Positions 1-8,889 of a stretch of 64,000 nt of DNA are shown here, one piece after another. Location: positions 272,851 to 336,850 of the forward strand of contig NZ_JAAGLV010000009.1 of assembly GCF_010548305.1 (NCBI RefSeq), given 5' to 3'. Within the stretch, counting starts at the first letter, position 1, and every line of letters starts with the position of its first letter. The stretch is from Streptomyces sp. SID13031 (GTDB lineage Bacteria > Actinomycetota > Actinomycetes > Propionibacteriales > Kribbellaceae). The translations under genes and the position numbers were made by a program. The notes under the pieces were generated by a model. The model was not told where the DNA came from. It searched no databases and saw only the letters and a list, made by a program, of their open reading frames with translations.

Positions 1-552
1 GAGCCGCTCGGTATCGAAGGGCAGCTCTACTTCGCCGCACCGAACGGGTCGCTGCCGGAGTTGGCGCGCCTGGAAGAACAGGCACCGCGATGGCCTGCCG
101 ACCCGGACGACGGAGCTGCGATCCTCGCGCCGTGGGAGAGCCGGCCTAGTGCCGACTTCGGCAACAACAGCGTCATCCTGTGCGCCGACATACCGTCGGT
201 GTGCATAGCTACCGCACACGGTCTCGCTGCGATGTACAACGCCGTCCTGCAGGGCAAACTCGTGGACCCTGCCCGGTTGGCGGACCTGTCCGCGCCTGCG
301 TTCGAGGGTGTGGATCAGGTTTTCGGCAATCCGGTGCGGATGGCGCTGGGCTTTCCGATCGGCAGGATCGGCGCCCCTCCAGACGAGAACTCCGTGGCCT
401 TCGGATGGCCGGGCGGGGGTGGAAGCTACGCCTACGCGGACCCCGCGCGAGGGGTTGCCTTCGCGCTGACGAAAACCCGGCTCAACCCGAATTTCGACAC
501 CGCGCTGTCGGTCACCACGATCCTGGCCGACCGTCTCGCCGAGACCCGCTGA
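1..552 (+). CDS. Serine hydrolase (beta-lactamase/EstB-like family), 3' part only
   Basis: This is the C-terminal 183 residues of a serine beta-lactamase-fold hydrolase; the frame is open from base 1, so the start and the catalytic SxxK and YxN motifs lie outside the window. The segment FGWPGGGGSYAYADP near residue 140 matches the Gly-rich third motif of EstB-type esterases and class C beta-lactamase homologues, which usually begins with His in place of the Trp seen here. It ends 54 bases before the next gene on the same strand. Substrate unknown: such proteins may be esterases, D-aminopeptidases or of unknown function. The family call is secure, the activity is not. Confidence 0.8.
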   Translation, partial: EPLGIEGQLYFAAPNGSLPELARLEEQAPRWPADPDDGAAILAPWESRPSADFGNNSVILCADIPSVCIATAHGLAAMYNAVLQGKLVDPARLADLSAPAFEGVDQVFGNPVRMALGFPIGRIGAPPDENSVAFGWPGGGGSYAYADPARGVAFALTKTRLNPNFDTALSVTTILADRLAETR

Positions 553-606
553 GCTGCCCGACGGACGCACCGGGGCGGAATCCGCGACGATCACCAGGAG
601 GAAATC

Positions 607-1140
607 ATGACCATTCATCCGGCCGACGACCCGACCGTGCCAGAAACCAGCGTCGGCCCCTTCTCCTCGCCAGGCGCCGGCCCGACACCGTGGGAGGCGA
701 CGGAGTGGGCATTGCGGCGGATCCAGAAATTCCAGCTGTGCACGGTACGCCGGGACGGCCGGCCCCACGTGACACCGTTGCTGGCGATCTGGGCGCTCGA
801 CGCAATGTGGTTCACCACCGGCGAGACCGAGCAGAAAGCCAGGAACCTCAGCGCCAACCCGTACTGCGCGCTCACCACCGGAACCGCCACCCTGACCGGC
901 ACCGACTACGTCATCGAAGGCACTGCGAGCCTCGTCACCGACCAGGACACCAGGGAAGCCGTGGCGACCGCGTTCGAGCAAGCCTACGGCTGGCAGCTAA
1001 CCCGCGAGGACGGAACCTGGCATCAACTGGGCAACGCCGTTCGGACCGGGAACGCTCAGCTCTACAGGGTTCAGCCCGACAAGGCATTCGCCTTCAGTAC
1101 CGGCAGCGAGTCGTCCCAGACCCGCTACCGGTGGAGCTGA
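607..1140 (+). CDS. Pyridoxamine 5'-phosphate oxidase-fold (PPOX class) protein
   Basis: A 177-residue split-beta-barrel flavin/F420-type protein. The motif WALRRIQKFQLCTVRRDGRPHV, followed by TPLLAIWALDAMWFTTG, is the typical N-terminal strand pattern of the PPOX family, in which a dimer binds FMN, F420 or haem. The start is well supported: a strong AGGAGG lies 6 bases before the ATG. Such proteins in actinobacteria often reduce or oxidise small molecules with F420, but no residue here decides cofactor or substrate. It may share a transcript with the upstream serine hydrolase (54-base gap). Confidence 0.82.
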   Translation: MTIHPADDPTVPETSVGPFSSPGAGPTPWEATEWALRRIQKFQLCTVRRDGRPHVTPLLAIWALDAMWFTTGETEQKARNLSANPYCALTTGTATLTGTDYVIEGTASLVTDQDTREAVATAFEQAYGWQLTREDGTWHQLGNAVRTGNAQLYRVQPDKAFAFSTGSESSQTRYRWS

Positions 1141-1309
1141 TTGCCTAGGGCCCCGCTGCCCACCCCCGTCCGCGACACCCGCCGCGCACCGTCTGGAAAC
1201 ACCGCACAGCGCGGCCTCAAGGATCACCCAGTCGGAAGCCCGAGGCGGCAGGATGGGGACGGCGGCTCGACGCGGCCGCCGCCCTGCTGGATGGAGAGGA
1301 AACGAGACA

Positions 1310-1750
1310 GTGACAAGCTACCCGGAACTGATGCACACCGCGCTGGACACCACCGACTGTCGCGGGCTCGCCGAGTTCTATCGCGAGTTGCTCGGCCTGC
1401 AGTACCGACCCGGTGACGAGCCGCCGGCCGAAAGCGCCGAAGACGACGCCGACTGGCTCGTGCTCGTCGACAAGGACGGCAGGCGGAAGCTCGCGTTCCA
1501 GGAGGTCAGCACGCTCCCCCGCTCGACCTGGCCCGAGCACGACGTGCCGATGCAGCTGCATCTCGACTTCGCCGTACCGACGCGGGATGAACTGCAGCGG
1601 CACAAGCAACGCGCAGAAGACCTCGGCGCGACCCTGGTGCTCGATCGCTCCGAGGACGAAGGCGAGCCGCTCTACGTACTCGCGGACCCGGCCGGCCACC
1701 CCTTCTGCTTCTGCCTGATCACGCCGAAGGCTTCTATCGGCGTGTGGTGA
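1310..1750 (+). CDS. VOC (glyoxalase/dioxygenase superfamily) protein
   Basis: 146 residues if translated from the GTG at 1310, which has GAGAGGA 9 bases upstream; an ATG further upstream (1253) gives an Arg-rich extension that looks non-coding. The protein opens with a betaalphabetabetabeta module (HTALDTTDCRGLAEFYRELLGLQY) and closes with LYVLADPAGHPFCFCLI, the usual ending of the actinobacterial glyoxalase-like group. Metal ligands are not obvious beyond the HTALD His and the C-terminal half, so enzyme activity is unproved. Converges tail to tail with the kinase gene, with one base between the stop codons. Confidence 0.85.
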   Translation: MTSYPELMHTALDTTDCRGLAEFYRELLGLQYRPGDEPPAESAEDDADWLVLVDKDGRRKLAFQEVSTLPRSTWPEHDVPMQLHLDFAVPTRDELQRHKQRAEDLGATLVLDRSEDEGEPLYVLADPAGHPFCFCLITPKASIGVW

Positions 1751-1751
1751 C

Positions 1752-3230
1752 TCAGATCAGATCGGCTTGAGCCTGGATCTCTGCTTCCGGGTTGATCGGG
1801 AGCACGATCTTGAACCGGGTATCACCGGGCTTCGACTCGACCCGCAGGTCGCCGTGGTGCTTCTTCACGACGATCCGCCAGGAGATGTCCAGCCCGAGCC
1901 CGGTGCCCTCACCGATCGGCTTCGTGGTGAAGAACGGCTCGAAGATCCGGCTCTTGATGTCGGCCGGAATCCCCGGACCCGTGTCACCGATCTCGACGAC
2001 CGCAAAGGCACCGTCGCGCTTGGTCCGGATCGTCAGCGTGCCCGACCCGTTCATCGCGGAGACGGCGTTGTCGATGATGTTGGTCCAGACCTGGTTCAGC
2101 TCGGCCGCGTACGCCGGGATCGGCGGCAGGTCCGGATCGAGATCCTTCACGATCGTCAGACCCTCGAACTTGCCGGACATCATCACCATCGTCGACTTCA
2201 GCAACTCGCGTAGATCGACGATCTGGTACGGCGCGCGGTCGATCTGCGAGTACTGCTTCGCCGCCCCGACCAGCGTCGAGATCCGGGTGACCGAGTCGTC
2301 GATCTCGTTCATCAGCGACTCGGTGTCGATCGTGTACATCAGCCAGCGAACGGCGCCTTCCAGGTACTCCGGTCCGACGGCGGTCAGTACGTCTTCCATC
2401 CACGGCACGTCCAGCCCGACCGCGGCCAGTACCGGCGCGACGTCCCAACTGTTGCGCACGTCGTGGTCGTCGAGCCAGTCCGACAACGTGTCCTCGGCGT
2501 CGCTGAGCTCCATCGGTGACAGCTCGCGGGCCTTGGCGACCCGCTCGACCGCGGCCTCCTGGATCTCGACGATCTGGTGCAGCTTGGTCGCGTCAAGGGT
2601 GCCGTCGGCAAGCATCGCGAGCTTGGACCGCATCCCGGCGACCCGCTGCCGCAGCGTCGCCGCGGCCCGGACTGCTGCCGCAGCAGGGTTGTTGAGCTCG
2701 TGCGTGAGCCCAGCCGACAAGGAGCCCAGGGCAAGCAACCGCTCACGCTGGCCCATCGTCTCGTTGGTCCGCTGCATCCCCATCACGAAGCCCTCGATCA
2801 GGTGCACCGCCATCGGGAACCAGGTGTTCATCATCTCCGCCATCGCGGCGGCGTCGACGACGAAGAACTCCGACGGCTCGAGCACGTACATCGACGCGGT
2901 ATAGCCCTTGCGGTCGTCGGCGCCGAAGAAGGCGTTGAACGCACCGGCGTACACCCCGCGCTGGGTGGACCGGTTGATCTCGACCTCTTCGCCCTGCAAC
3001 TGCTTGCACATCCGCAGCCCGCCGGACATCAGCACGTAGCAGCAGGTCGCCTCGTCGCCCTCGGCGAAGACGCGACCCTCCTCGACGGCGACGAGGTGGC
3101 CCGCGCGGACCAGCCAGTCGAGCTGCTCGTCGGTCAGCGACTCGAACAGGAACAGCGTCCGCAGCTCGTCGCGAGTGGTCCGGCGCACCTCGTCGGTCTC
3201 CGCGACGGTGTCGGCAACAGGCTCGGTCAT
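1752..3230 (-). CDS. Sensor histidine kinase with N-terminal cyclic-nucleotide-binding-like domain
   Basis: 492 residues. Residues about 25-145 form a CRP/cNMP-binding-like beta roll. A dimerisation/phosphoacceptor helix follows, LLALGSLSAGLTHELNNP, with H177 as the likely phosphorylated residue. A HATPase domain fills the C terminus, with an N box (NIIDNAVSAM), a G1 box (DTGPGIP), an F box (FEPFF) and a G2 box (GTGLGL). No transmembrane segment, so cytosolic. Its ATG overlaps the stop of the upstream response-regulator/TrxR-like gene (TGATG), so the two are translationally coupled and very probably a signalling pair. The input ligand is unknown: the beta roll may bind a cyclic nucleotide or only act as a dimer switch. 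Confidence 0.92.
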   Translation of the reverse strand: MTEPVADTVAETDEVRRTTRDELRTLFLFESLTDEQLDWLVRAGHLVAVEEGRVFAEGDEATCCYVLMSGGLRMCKQLQGEEVEINRSTQRGVYAGAFNAFFGADDRKGYTASMYVLEPSEFFVVDAAAMAEMMNTWFPMAVHLIEGFVMGMQRTNETMGQRERLLALGSLSAGLTHELNNPAAAAVRAAATLRQRVAGMRSKLAMLADGTLDATKLHQIVEIQEAAVERVAKARELSPMELSDAEDTLSDWLDDHDVRNSWDVAPVLAAVGLDVPWMEDVLTAVGPEYLEGAVRWLMYTIDTESLMNEIDDSVTRISTLVGAAKQYSQIDRAPYQIVDLRELLKSTMVMMSGKFEGLTIVKDLDPDLPPIPAYAAELNQVWTNIIDNAVSAMNGSGTLTIRTKRDGAFAVVEIGDTGPGIPADIKSRIFEPFFTTKPIGEGTGLGLDISWRIVVKKHHGDLRVESKPGDTRFKIVLPINPEAEIQAQADLI

Positions 3231-4891
3231 CAGAGCATCTCCAGGTATCGGTGCACCAAGGTCACGGCCATCGCGCCGTCACCGACTGCCGAGGCGACCC
3301 GCTTGACGGACTCGGCCCGGACGTCGCCCGCCGCGAAGACGCCCGGCATGCTCGTCTCCAGGTGGTACGGGTCGCGCTCCAGCGCCCAGCCCGGCGGCCG
3401 GCCGCGCAGGTCCGGTCCGGTCAGTACGAATCCTCGGTCGTCGCGCAACAGGTCACCCGGCAGCCAGTCCGTCCGGGGGGCAGCGCCGATGAACACGAAC
3501 ATCCACTCCGTGTCCACCTCCCAGCTCTCCCCGGTCGCGCTGTTGGTGAGCGTCACGCATTCCAAGTGATCCGAACCCTTGCAGGACACCACCTGCGTAC
3601 AGGTGTGCACCTCGATGTTGTCGATGCCGCCGATCTGATCGATCAGGTACGACGACATGGTCGCCTCGAGTGAGGGACCTCTTACCAGCATATGCACGCG
3701 TTTCGCATGCCGGGAGAAATAGACCGCGGCCTGGCCGGCGGAGTTCGCCCCGCCGATGATGTAGACCTCCTGGCCGGCACAGCTCGGCCCCTCGGTCGTC
3801 GCCGAGCCGTAGTAGATGCCGCGGCCGCAGAGATCGTCGACACCGGGCGCTTCGAGCGTCCGGTACGAGACGCCGGTCGCCAGGATCACCGAGTGCGCGG
3901 AGATCTCGCTGCCGTCGGAGAACTGCAACCGCCGGGCGGACCCGGTCGTCTCCAGCTTGACCACCTCGCGCGCGGTCAGCAGTTCGGCGCCGAAGCGGAG
4001 CGCCTGCCGCCGGGCCCGGTCGGTCAACTGGGCCCCGGACACCCCGTCGGGGAAGCCCAGGTAGTTCTCGATCCGGCTCGATTGACCCGCCTGGCCACCA
4101 GTCGCGACCTGCTCGACCAGTACGGTCCGCAGGCCCTCGCTTGCGCCGTACACGGCAGCGCCGAGACCAGCAGGGCCGCCACCGACCACCACGAGGTCGT
4201 AGAACTCCTCGGCGGGGTGCGTGGACAGTCCGACCTTGTCGGCCAGCTCGGCCTCGGACGGCGCGACGAGCACCGTACCGTCCGCTGTGATGACGACCGG
4301 CAGCGTCGTACCGTCGATTCCGGCGGCAGCGAGCAGCCGCTGGCTCTCCTCGTCGTCGACACCCATCCACCGGTACGGCACGGCGTTGCGGGCGAGGAAG
4401 TCGCGGGCGGTGAACGACGGCGCCGACCAGCGGTGGCCGATCACCCGGGTCTCGTCGGTGGGCGCGTCCGGGGTGGACTTCCACAGGTCGAGCATCGAGT
4501 CGACCACCGGGTAGAGCTTCTCCTCCGGCGGATTCCACGGCTTCAGCAGGTAGTGGTCCAGGTCGACCACGTTGATGGCCTGGATGGCGGCGTCAGTATC
4601 GGCGTACGCCGTCAGCAGGACGCGGCGGGCGAGCGGGAACAGGTCCATCGCCGCTTCGAGGAATTCGATCCCGGACATCCCCGGCATCCGGTAGTCCGCG
4701 AGCAGCAGCGCGACCGGCTCACCCCGCAGCTTGAGCTCCTTGAGCGCGTCAAGGGCCTGGTCCGGCGACTCCGCCCGGACGATCCGGTTCTCCTCGGCGT
4801 ACCGGCGTCGCAGGTCGCGGGCGATCGACCGGGAGACCCCCGGGTCGTCGTCCACGGTCAGGATCACCGGGCGGGAAGTTGACGTTGGCAT
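3230..4891 (-). CDS. Fused response regulator / degenerate glutaredoxin / thioredoxin-reductase-like flavoprotein
   Basis: 553 residues in three parts. Residues 8-125 are a receiver domain with acidic pocket DDD at 14-16 and phosphoacceptor D66 (LADYRMPG). Residues about 148-222 resemble a glutaredoxin fold (FLARNAVPYRWMGVD, LPVVI, ADGTVLVAP) but have no CxxC. From about 230 follows a TrxR-type FAD/NAD(P)H module with VVGGGPAGLGAAVYGASEG, the NADP site IIGGANSAGQAA and the late FAD motif GVFAAGDVR. Where thioredoxin reductase has CATC, this protein has a GSATTEG stretch, so it cannot form the usual redox disulfide. The family is widespread in actinobacteria and, to my knowledge, functionally obscure. 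First gene of a two-gene operon with the kinase. Confidence 0.92.
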   Translation of the reverse strand: MPTSTSRPVILTVDDDPGVSRSIARDLRRRYAEENRIVRAESPDQALDALKELKLRGEPVALLLADYRMPGMSGIEFLEAAMDLFPLARRVLLTAYADTDAAIQAINVVDLDHYLLKPWNPPEEKLYPVVDSMLDLWKSTPDAPTDETRVIGHRWSAPSFTARDFLARNAVPYRWMGVDDEESQRLLAAAGIDGTTLPVVITADGTVLVAPSEAELADKVGLSTHPAEEFYDLVVVGGGPAGLGAAVYGASEGLRTVLVEQVATGGQAGQSSRIENYLGFPDGVSGAQLTDRARRQALRFGAELLTAREVVKLETTGSARRLQFSDGSEISAHSVILATGVSYRTLEAPGVDDLCGRGIYYGSATTEGPSCAGQEVYIIGGANSAGQAAVYFSRHAKRVHMLVRGPSLEATMSSYLIDQIGGIDNIEVHTCTQVVSCKGSDHLECVTLTNSATGESWEVDTEWMFVFIGAAPRTDWLPGDLLRDDRGFVLTGPDLRGRPPGWALERDPYHLETSMPGVFAAGDVRAESVKRVASAVGDGAMAVTLVHRYLEML

Positions 4892-4905
4892 AACTCTTTA
4901 ATACC

Positions 4906-4929
4906 AGCGCCCGGCCAATTCCGGGCGCT
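4906..4929 (-). terminator. Hairpin terminator after the chitinase gene
   Basis: A perfect 9-bp stem, AGCGCCCGG with CCGGGCGCT, and a 6-base loop lies 18 bases past the chitinase stop. On the minus strand it is followed by GGTATTAAAG, a short AT-rich tail rather than a strong U tract. It also sits just upstream of the fused regulator gene and would separate the two transcription units. Confidence 0.6.
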
Positions 4930-4946
4930 CTTCGTCCACAGGCTTA

Positions 4947-6728
4947 TTACGGGAGGGCCGCCAGGTACTGCGCGTGGCTGTTCTGGAACTCCCAGTTGTA
5001 GTACTTGTCCCAGTTGATCGACCAGGTCATCAATCCGCGGAACGACGGGGAAGCGCCGCCGCGAAGGGTGTAGCCACCACAGTTCTGGCCCTTCACCAGA
5101 CAGTCGAGCGCGGTGTGAACGGCTGCCGGGGCGGTGTAGCCGTTCCCTGCGCTGGTGGCCGCCGGGAGCCCGAAGGCGATCTGGTCCTCGCGGAGCCCGG
5201 GGAAGGTCTGGCCGGTGGTCCCGACCGGGAAGCCGGCCTTGATCATGTCGGTCATCGCGATGTGGAAGTCAGCACCGCCCATCTGGTGGTACTGGTTGTC
5301 GAGCCCCATTACGGGACCCGAGTTGTAGTCCTGGACGTGCAGCACGGTGAGCGAGTCGCGCAGCGCGTGGATCACCGGCAGGTACGACCCGCGCCGGTTG
5401 TCGCCGCCGTTCGGGCCGGAGCCGTAGAACTGGTAGCCGATCTGGACGAAGAAGGTCTCCGGCGCCATCGTCAGCACGAACTTCGCCCCGTACTTCGCCT
5501 TCAGCGTCTTGACCGCGCTGATCAGGTTGACGATCACCGGGGTGGTCGGATTGCGGAAGTCGGTGTCGTTGGCGTTCAGGAACAGCGAGTGGCCCTCGAA
5601 GTCGATGTCGAGCCCGTCCAGCCCCCAGCGGTCGATGATCGCGCTGATCGAGTTCACGAACGCGTCGCGCGCCGCCGTACTGGCGAGCTGGACCTGGCCG
5701 TTGGCGCCGCCGATCGAGATCAGCACCTTCTTGCCCTGGGCCTGTTTGGCCTTGATCGCGGCCAGGAAGTCGGCGTCGCTCTCCACGTTCGGGCACTCGC
5801 TCACCGGGCAGCGGTTGAAGCGGATGTCGCCCGAGGTGACGGAGGTCGGTTCACCGAAGGAGAGGTTGATGATGTTCCACGCTGACGGGATGTCGGCCAT
5901 CCGGACGTAGCCCGAGCCGTTGGCGAAGCTCGCGTGCAGGTAGCCGATCAGGGCGTGCTTGGGGAGGCCCGTGCTGGTGCAGCCTGACGTAGTACCGGAG
6001 GCTGCTGCGCTCTTGGCCGACTCACCGTTGCTGTTGTACGCGGCAACTGTGTAGCTGTGGCTAGTACACGCGGCCAGCCCGTCGATGCTGGTGGAGGTGC
6101 CGGTGACCGTCTTGACCACACCGGAGCCTTCGTAGACGCGGTATCCCGTGACTGTCCCAGTGGAGGCCGGCCAACTCAAGGAGATCGCGCTGTTGGTAGT
6201 ACCGGTCACTGAAGGAGTCCCCGGTACTCCGGGAGCGCCACCGGTCGGCGGCGTGCCACCGGGCCCATCCAGGTTGACGTCATCCGCCTGATACGCCGGT
6301 TGGCCGTACCACCCGTGAAGGTAGATCTGCGCCGAGGTCTGACTCGCACCACTCGTGAAGGCGACCGTCAGTTGGCTGTAACCACTCGCTGAGGGCGTCC
6401 AGGTGGAGGCGCCACCCGTGACGCCCAGGTAGACGTACGAGCCGCGCACCCAGGCCGACAGCGTGTACGCCGTATTGGGCTGTACTGCCACCGTCTGGCT
6501 GCACTGGGCGAAGTCCGAACCCGACACCGCACCGTTGAGCGCGAAGCCGCCCGAGTGGGTCGGGCTGGTGATCACCGAGCCGCCGGAGCAGGTCCAGCCG
6601 CTCAGCGAGCCCGCCTCGAAGCCGGGGTTGGTCAACAGGTTCGCCGCCTGCGCGGTCTGGGTGACCCCGACCAAGCCTGCGACGACCAGCAGAAAGCCGA
6701 GTAGGGCGGCAGAACACCGTGAACGCAT
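4947..6728 (-). CDS. Secreted GH18 chitinase with carbohydrate-binding and fibronectin III domains
   Basis: 593 residues. A Sec signal peptide (MRSRCSAALLGFLLVVAG..TAQAA) is followed by a CBM4/9-like carbohydrate-binding domain (about 30-155, starting NLLTNPGFEAGSLSGWTCSG), a Gly/Pro linker, an FnIII domain (about 170-250) and a GH18 TIM barrel to the end. The catalytic signature DGLDIDFEG carries the acid/base Glu at 378, and the upstream KVLISIGG strand is also present. It should cleave beta-1,4-linked chitin outside the cell. GGAGG stands 7 bases before the ATG. Single-gene unit, with a hairpin after the stop. Another chitin-binding secreted protein is encoded at 48.4-53.2 kb. Confidence 0.95.
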   Translation of the reverse strand: MRSRCSAALLGFLLVVAGLVGVTQTAQAANLLTNPGFEAGSLSGWTCSGGSVITSPTHSGGFALNGAVSGSDFAQCSQTVAVQPNTAYTLSAWVRGSYVYLGVTGGASTWTPSASGYSQLTVAFTSGASQTSAQIYLHGWYGQPAYQADDVNLDGPGGTPPTGGAPGVPGTPSVTGTTNSAISLSWPASTGTVTGYRVYEGSGVVKTVTGTSTSIDGLAACTSHSYTVAAYNSNGESAKSAAASGTTSGCTSTGLPKHALIGYLHASFANGSGYVRMADIPSAWNIINLSFGEPTSVTSGDIRFNRCPVSECPNVESDADFLAAIKAKQAQGKKVLISIGGANGQVQLASTAARDAFVNSISAIIDRWGLDGLDIDFEGHSLFLNANDTDFRNPTTPVIVNLISAVKTLKAKYGAKFVLTMAPETFFVQIGYQFYGSGPNGGDNRRGSYLPVIHALRDSLTVLHVQDYNSGPVMGLDNQYHQMGGADFHIAMTDMIKAGFPVGTTGQTFPGLREDQIAFGLPAATSAGNGYTAPAAVHTALDCLVKGQNCGGYTLRGGASPSFRGLMTWSINWDKYYNWEFQNSHAQYLAALP

Positions 6729-6918
6729 GGGCGGACCTCCAGCGGTGAGAGTGCATTAAGTAGAGAGGTTTCAAAACTCACCGTCAAGGCGTACCGCTGT
6801 CGGGAACCCGCCTCTGTGGGAAACCCGCCGCGGCAGGGCCCGGACCGCCACCACCCACCAACTCCCCCAGCCGGCGCTCGCGACCGATCCGCCCAGGCGG
6901 GCGGCCGGTGCTGTCTCG

Positions 6919-7326
6919 TCAGGGCCCGCAACTCAGGCAGGGCCAGATGAGCCCGCAGCTGACACACCTCCCATCTACCCCCGGCGCCGCCAGCCGCAAC
7001 CCACTGAGCGCCTGCCAATCCACGGCACCGGTCGGCGGCGGGGCGGGTGCGGTCGTAGTACTGGGTAGTGGCTTGGGTGCGGGGAACCAGTGGAGTTCGG
7101 TGGCGCCGCTGCGGGCGTGCACCGCCAGCACTGCGTCGATACCGCCCTCCCAGACCGACGTCGCCGGCCATTGCCCCCGCCAGCGCAGCGTCACCGTGCC
7201 GTCGGACCACTCGACTCCGTCGGCAACGATGACCCGCCCGGCCGCTGCTCTCGACTCGGCCTCCGGAGAGGCACCGGACGACCGGACCAGGTGGAAGAGC
7301 CTTGGCTCTGGCTGCGGGGTGTTCAT
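6919..7326 (-). CDS. Hypothetical protein with C-terminal CxxC pair
   Basis: 135 residues, no family I can name. The first 80 residues look globular (VEWSDGTVTLRWRGQWP, TSVWEGGIDAVLAVHARSGATELHWFP). A Pro/Thr-rich linker leads to a tail with two Cys pairs, CVSCGLIWPCLSC, which could bind zinc or iron. It is divergent from the XRE regulator at 7551, with a 10-bp stem-loop between them. The ATG at 7326 is the only good start. Coding status is supported by third-position GC and by the ordered N-terminal sequence. Function unknown. Confidence 0.65.
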   Translation of the reverse strand: MNTPQPEPRLFHLVRSSGASPEAESRAAAGRVIVADGVEWSDGTVTLRWRGQWPATSVWEGGIDAVLAVHARSGATELHWFPAPKPLPSTTTAPAPPPTGAVDWQALSGLRLAAPGVDGRCVSCGLIWPCLSCGP

Positions 7327-7370
7327 GGTTCAAGGCTGGTTGGTGAGGGGGTGTGGTCACCAGGTGTGAG

Positions 7371-7396
7371 CTGTGGGCTGCCCGAACAGCCCACAG
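7371..7396. promoter_or_regulatory. Inverted repeat between divergent genes
   Basis: CTGTGGGCTG, a 6-base spacer and CAGCCCACAG form a perfect 10-bp dyad in the 224-base space between the Cys-pair hypothetical and the XRE regulator. It could be the regulator's own operator or a 5'-UTR hairpin; it lacks a T tract in either direction. No further structure is seen in this spacer. Confidence 0.4.
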
Positions 7397-7550
7397 TCAC
7401 CACAGCCCCTAACCCCTTGCAGGGTTGAGCTTCGGGCGGCGCCGCGGCGGGTTCTGTCGGTAGGGCCTTGTAGGTTCGCGCTACGCACCGCAACCACCAG
7501 GCGTGACCAGTGGGCCGGCCAGACCGGCAGCTCGAACAGGGGAGGATCCT

Positions 7551-8888
7551 GTGGCTGAGTTCGGCGTGCAGTTGAGGCGGTCCCGGCAGGCAGCCGCCCT
7601 GAGTTTGCGGCAGCTTGCCACCCGAGTGGGCTACGACCACAGCTACCTGTCCCAGGTCGAGCGCGGCCGGCGCCCGGGCTCGGCCCACCTCGCCAGCCTG
7701 TGCGACCGCGAGCTGGGCACCAGCCCGACGTTGTCGACCGCCTACGAGCAGACCCATCCACCAGCGCCACCCGGATCCACCGCCACCGCCACCGCCACCC
7801 CCAGCCCGGCGTCCGGAGCCGCGGTGGCCGAGACGGCGGCATCCGGAGTACCGGCGTCCGGAGTGGCGGGCGGCGAAGTACGGGCGGCGCCGACCGACGG
7901 GAGATTGCCCGCCGGGGTGGAGCTGCTCGAGGCGGTTCGGCATGAGCTGGCCGGGTCCTTCGGCCCTGGGCGGGAGGTGGCTGAGTGGCGGGCGGTGGCG
8001 ACCGGCCATGCCCACGAGTTCACGACGACTCCCCCGGCGGAGCGCCTGCCCGAGCTCACCGCGGATCTGCAACTGCTGCGTGCCAGCGCCGCAGCTCGTT
8101 CGGCTGCCCTGGCTGTTCCGGCAGCTGAGCTGGCGGTGTTGATCGCCTTGACCCTCGCCGAGCTCGGCAGGCTCCGCGCGGCCGAGCGCTGGTGGCGAAC
8201 TGCCCGCGCGACCGCCGACAGCTCCACCGAGCGCCGGATCGCCAGCCTGGCCCGCAGCTGGGAGGCGACGAGTGGGCTGGCCGAGCACCGCCCACTGCCA
8301 GTGCTGCTTGAGCTCGCCGACGATGCACTGGCACTGGCTGATCGACCAGCCGACGTCGCCCGCGCTCTTGCCGCCCGCGCTCAGATTCTGGCCGCACTGG
8401 GCGAGGCAGCTGAAGCGCGGCAGGCGCTGGAGGATCTCCACACCGTGACGGCTGACCTGCCAGACCGGTCTGCGGCAAGCAGTTCGCCGTTCGAGTGGGC
8501 CGGCTCCGCGACCTGCGCCGTCGAGGGGCGAGTGTGCGCGACTCTCGGCGACACCATCGGCGCCTATATAGCTCTCGACCGGGCGCTGGGGTTGTGCGCG
8601 CCCGGGACTACCGAGCGGGCCGAGCTGGAGGTGGTGGTTGCCCATTGCCTGGTGATGGACGGTGACGTCGCGGCCGGGCTGGCGGTGGCGATGCGAGTCC
8701 TGGTCGAGCTGCCCGACCAGTGCCACACCCATCACCTGTACGACGTGGCCGGCCACGTGCTCGCCGCAGTACAGGGTGAGGAGGTTGGGCGGCCTGCCGT
8801 GTGGGACTACCGCGAGCTGCTGCGGCGCAGGCCGTACGACAACCGCACTGTGGGCATTGGGTCGAGCTCTGGGTGGCAGCAGGGGTAG
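7551..8888 (+). CDS. XRE-family HTH regulator with helical-repeat C terminus
   Basis: 445 residues from the GTG at 7551, which has GGAGG 5 bases upstream. Residues 4-60 are an XRE/Cro helix-turn-helix (LRRSRQAAALSLRQLATRVGY with YLSQVERGRRPGS). An Ala/Thr/Pro-rich linker follows (repeated TA dipeptides, about 70-110), then about 300 residues of Ala/Leu-rich helices that read like TPR-type repeats, as in many actinobacterial one-component regulators. The inducer is unknown. Its stop is 1 base before the aminotransferase start, so the two are probably co-transcribed. Confidence 0.82.
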   Translation: MAEFGVQLRRSRQAAALSLRQLATRVGYDHSYLSQVERGRRPGSAHLASLCDRELGTSPTLSTAYEQTHPPAPPGSTATATATPSPASGAAVAETAASGVPASGVAGGEVRAAPTDGRLPAGVELLEAVRHELAGSFGPGREVAEWRAVATGHAHEFTTTPPAERLPELTADLQLLRASAAARSAALAVPAAELAVLIALTLAELGRLRAAERWWRTARATADSSTERRIASLARSWEATSGLAEHRPLPVLLELADDALALADRPADVARALAARAQILAALGEAAEARQALEDLHTVTADLPDRSAASSSPFEWAGSATCAVEGRVCATLGDTIGAYIALDRALGLCAPGTTERAELEVVVAHCLVMDGDVAAGLAVAMRVLVELPDQCHTHHLYDVAGHVLAAVQGEEVGRPAVWDYRELLRRRPYDNRTVGIGSSSGWQQG

Positions 8889-8889
8889 C

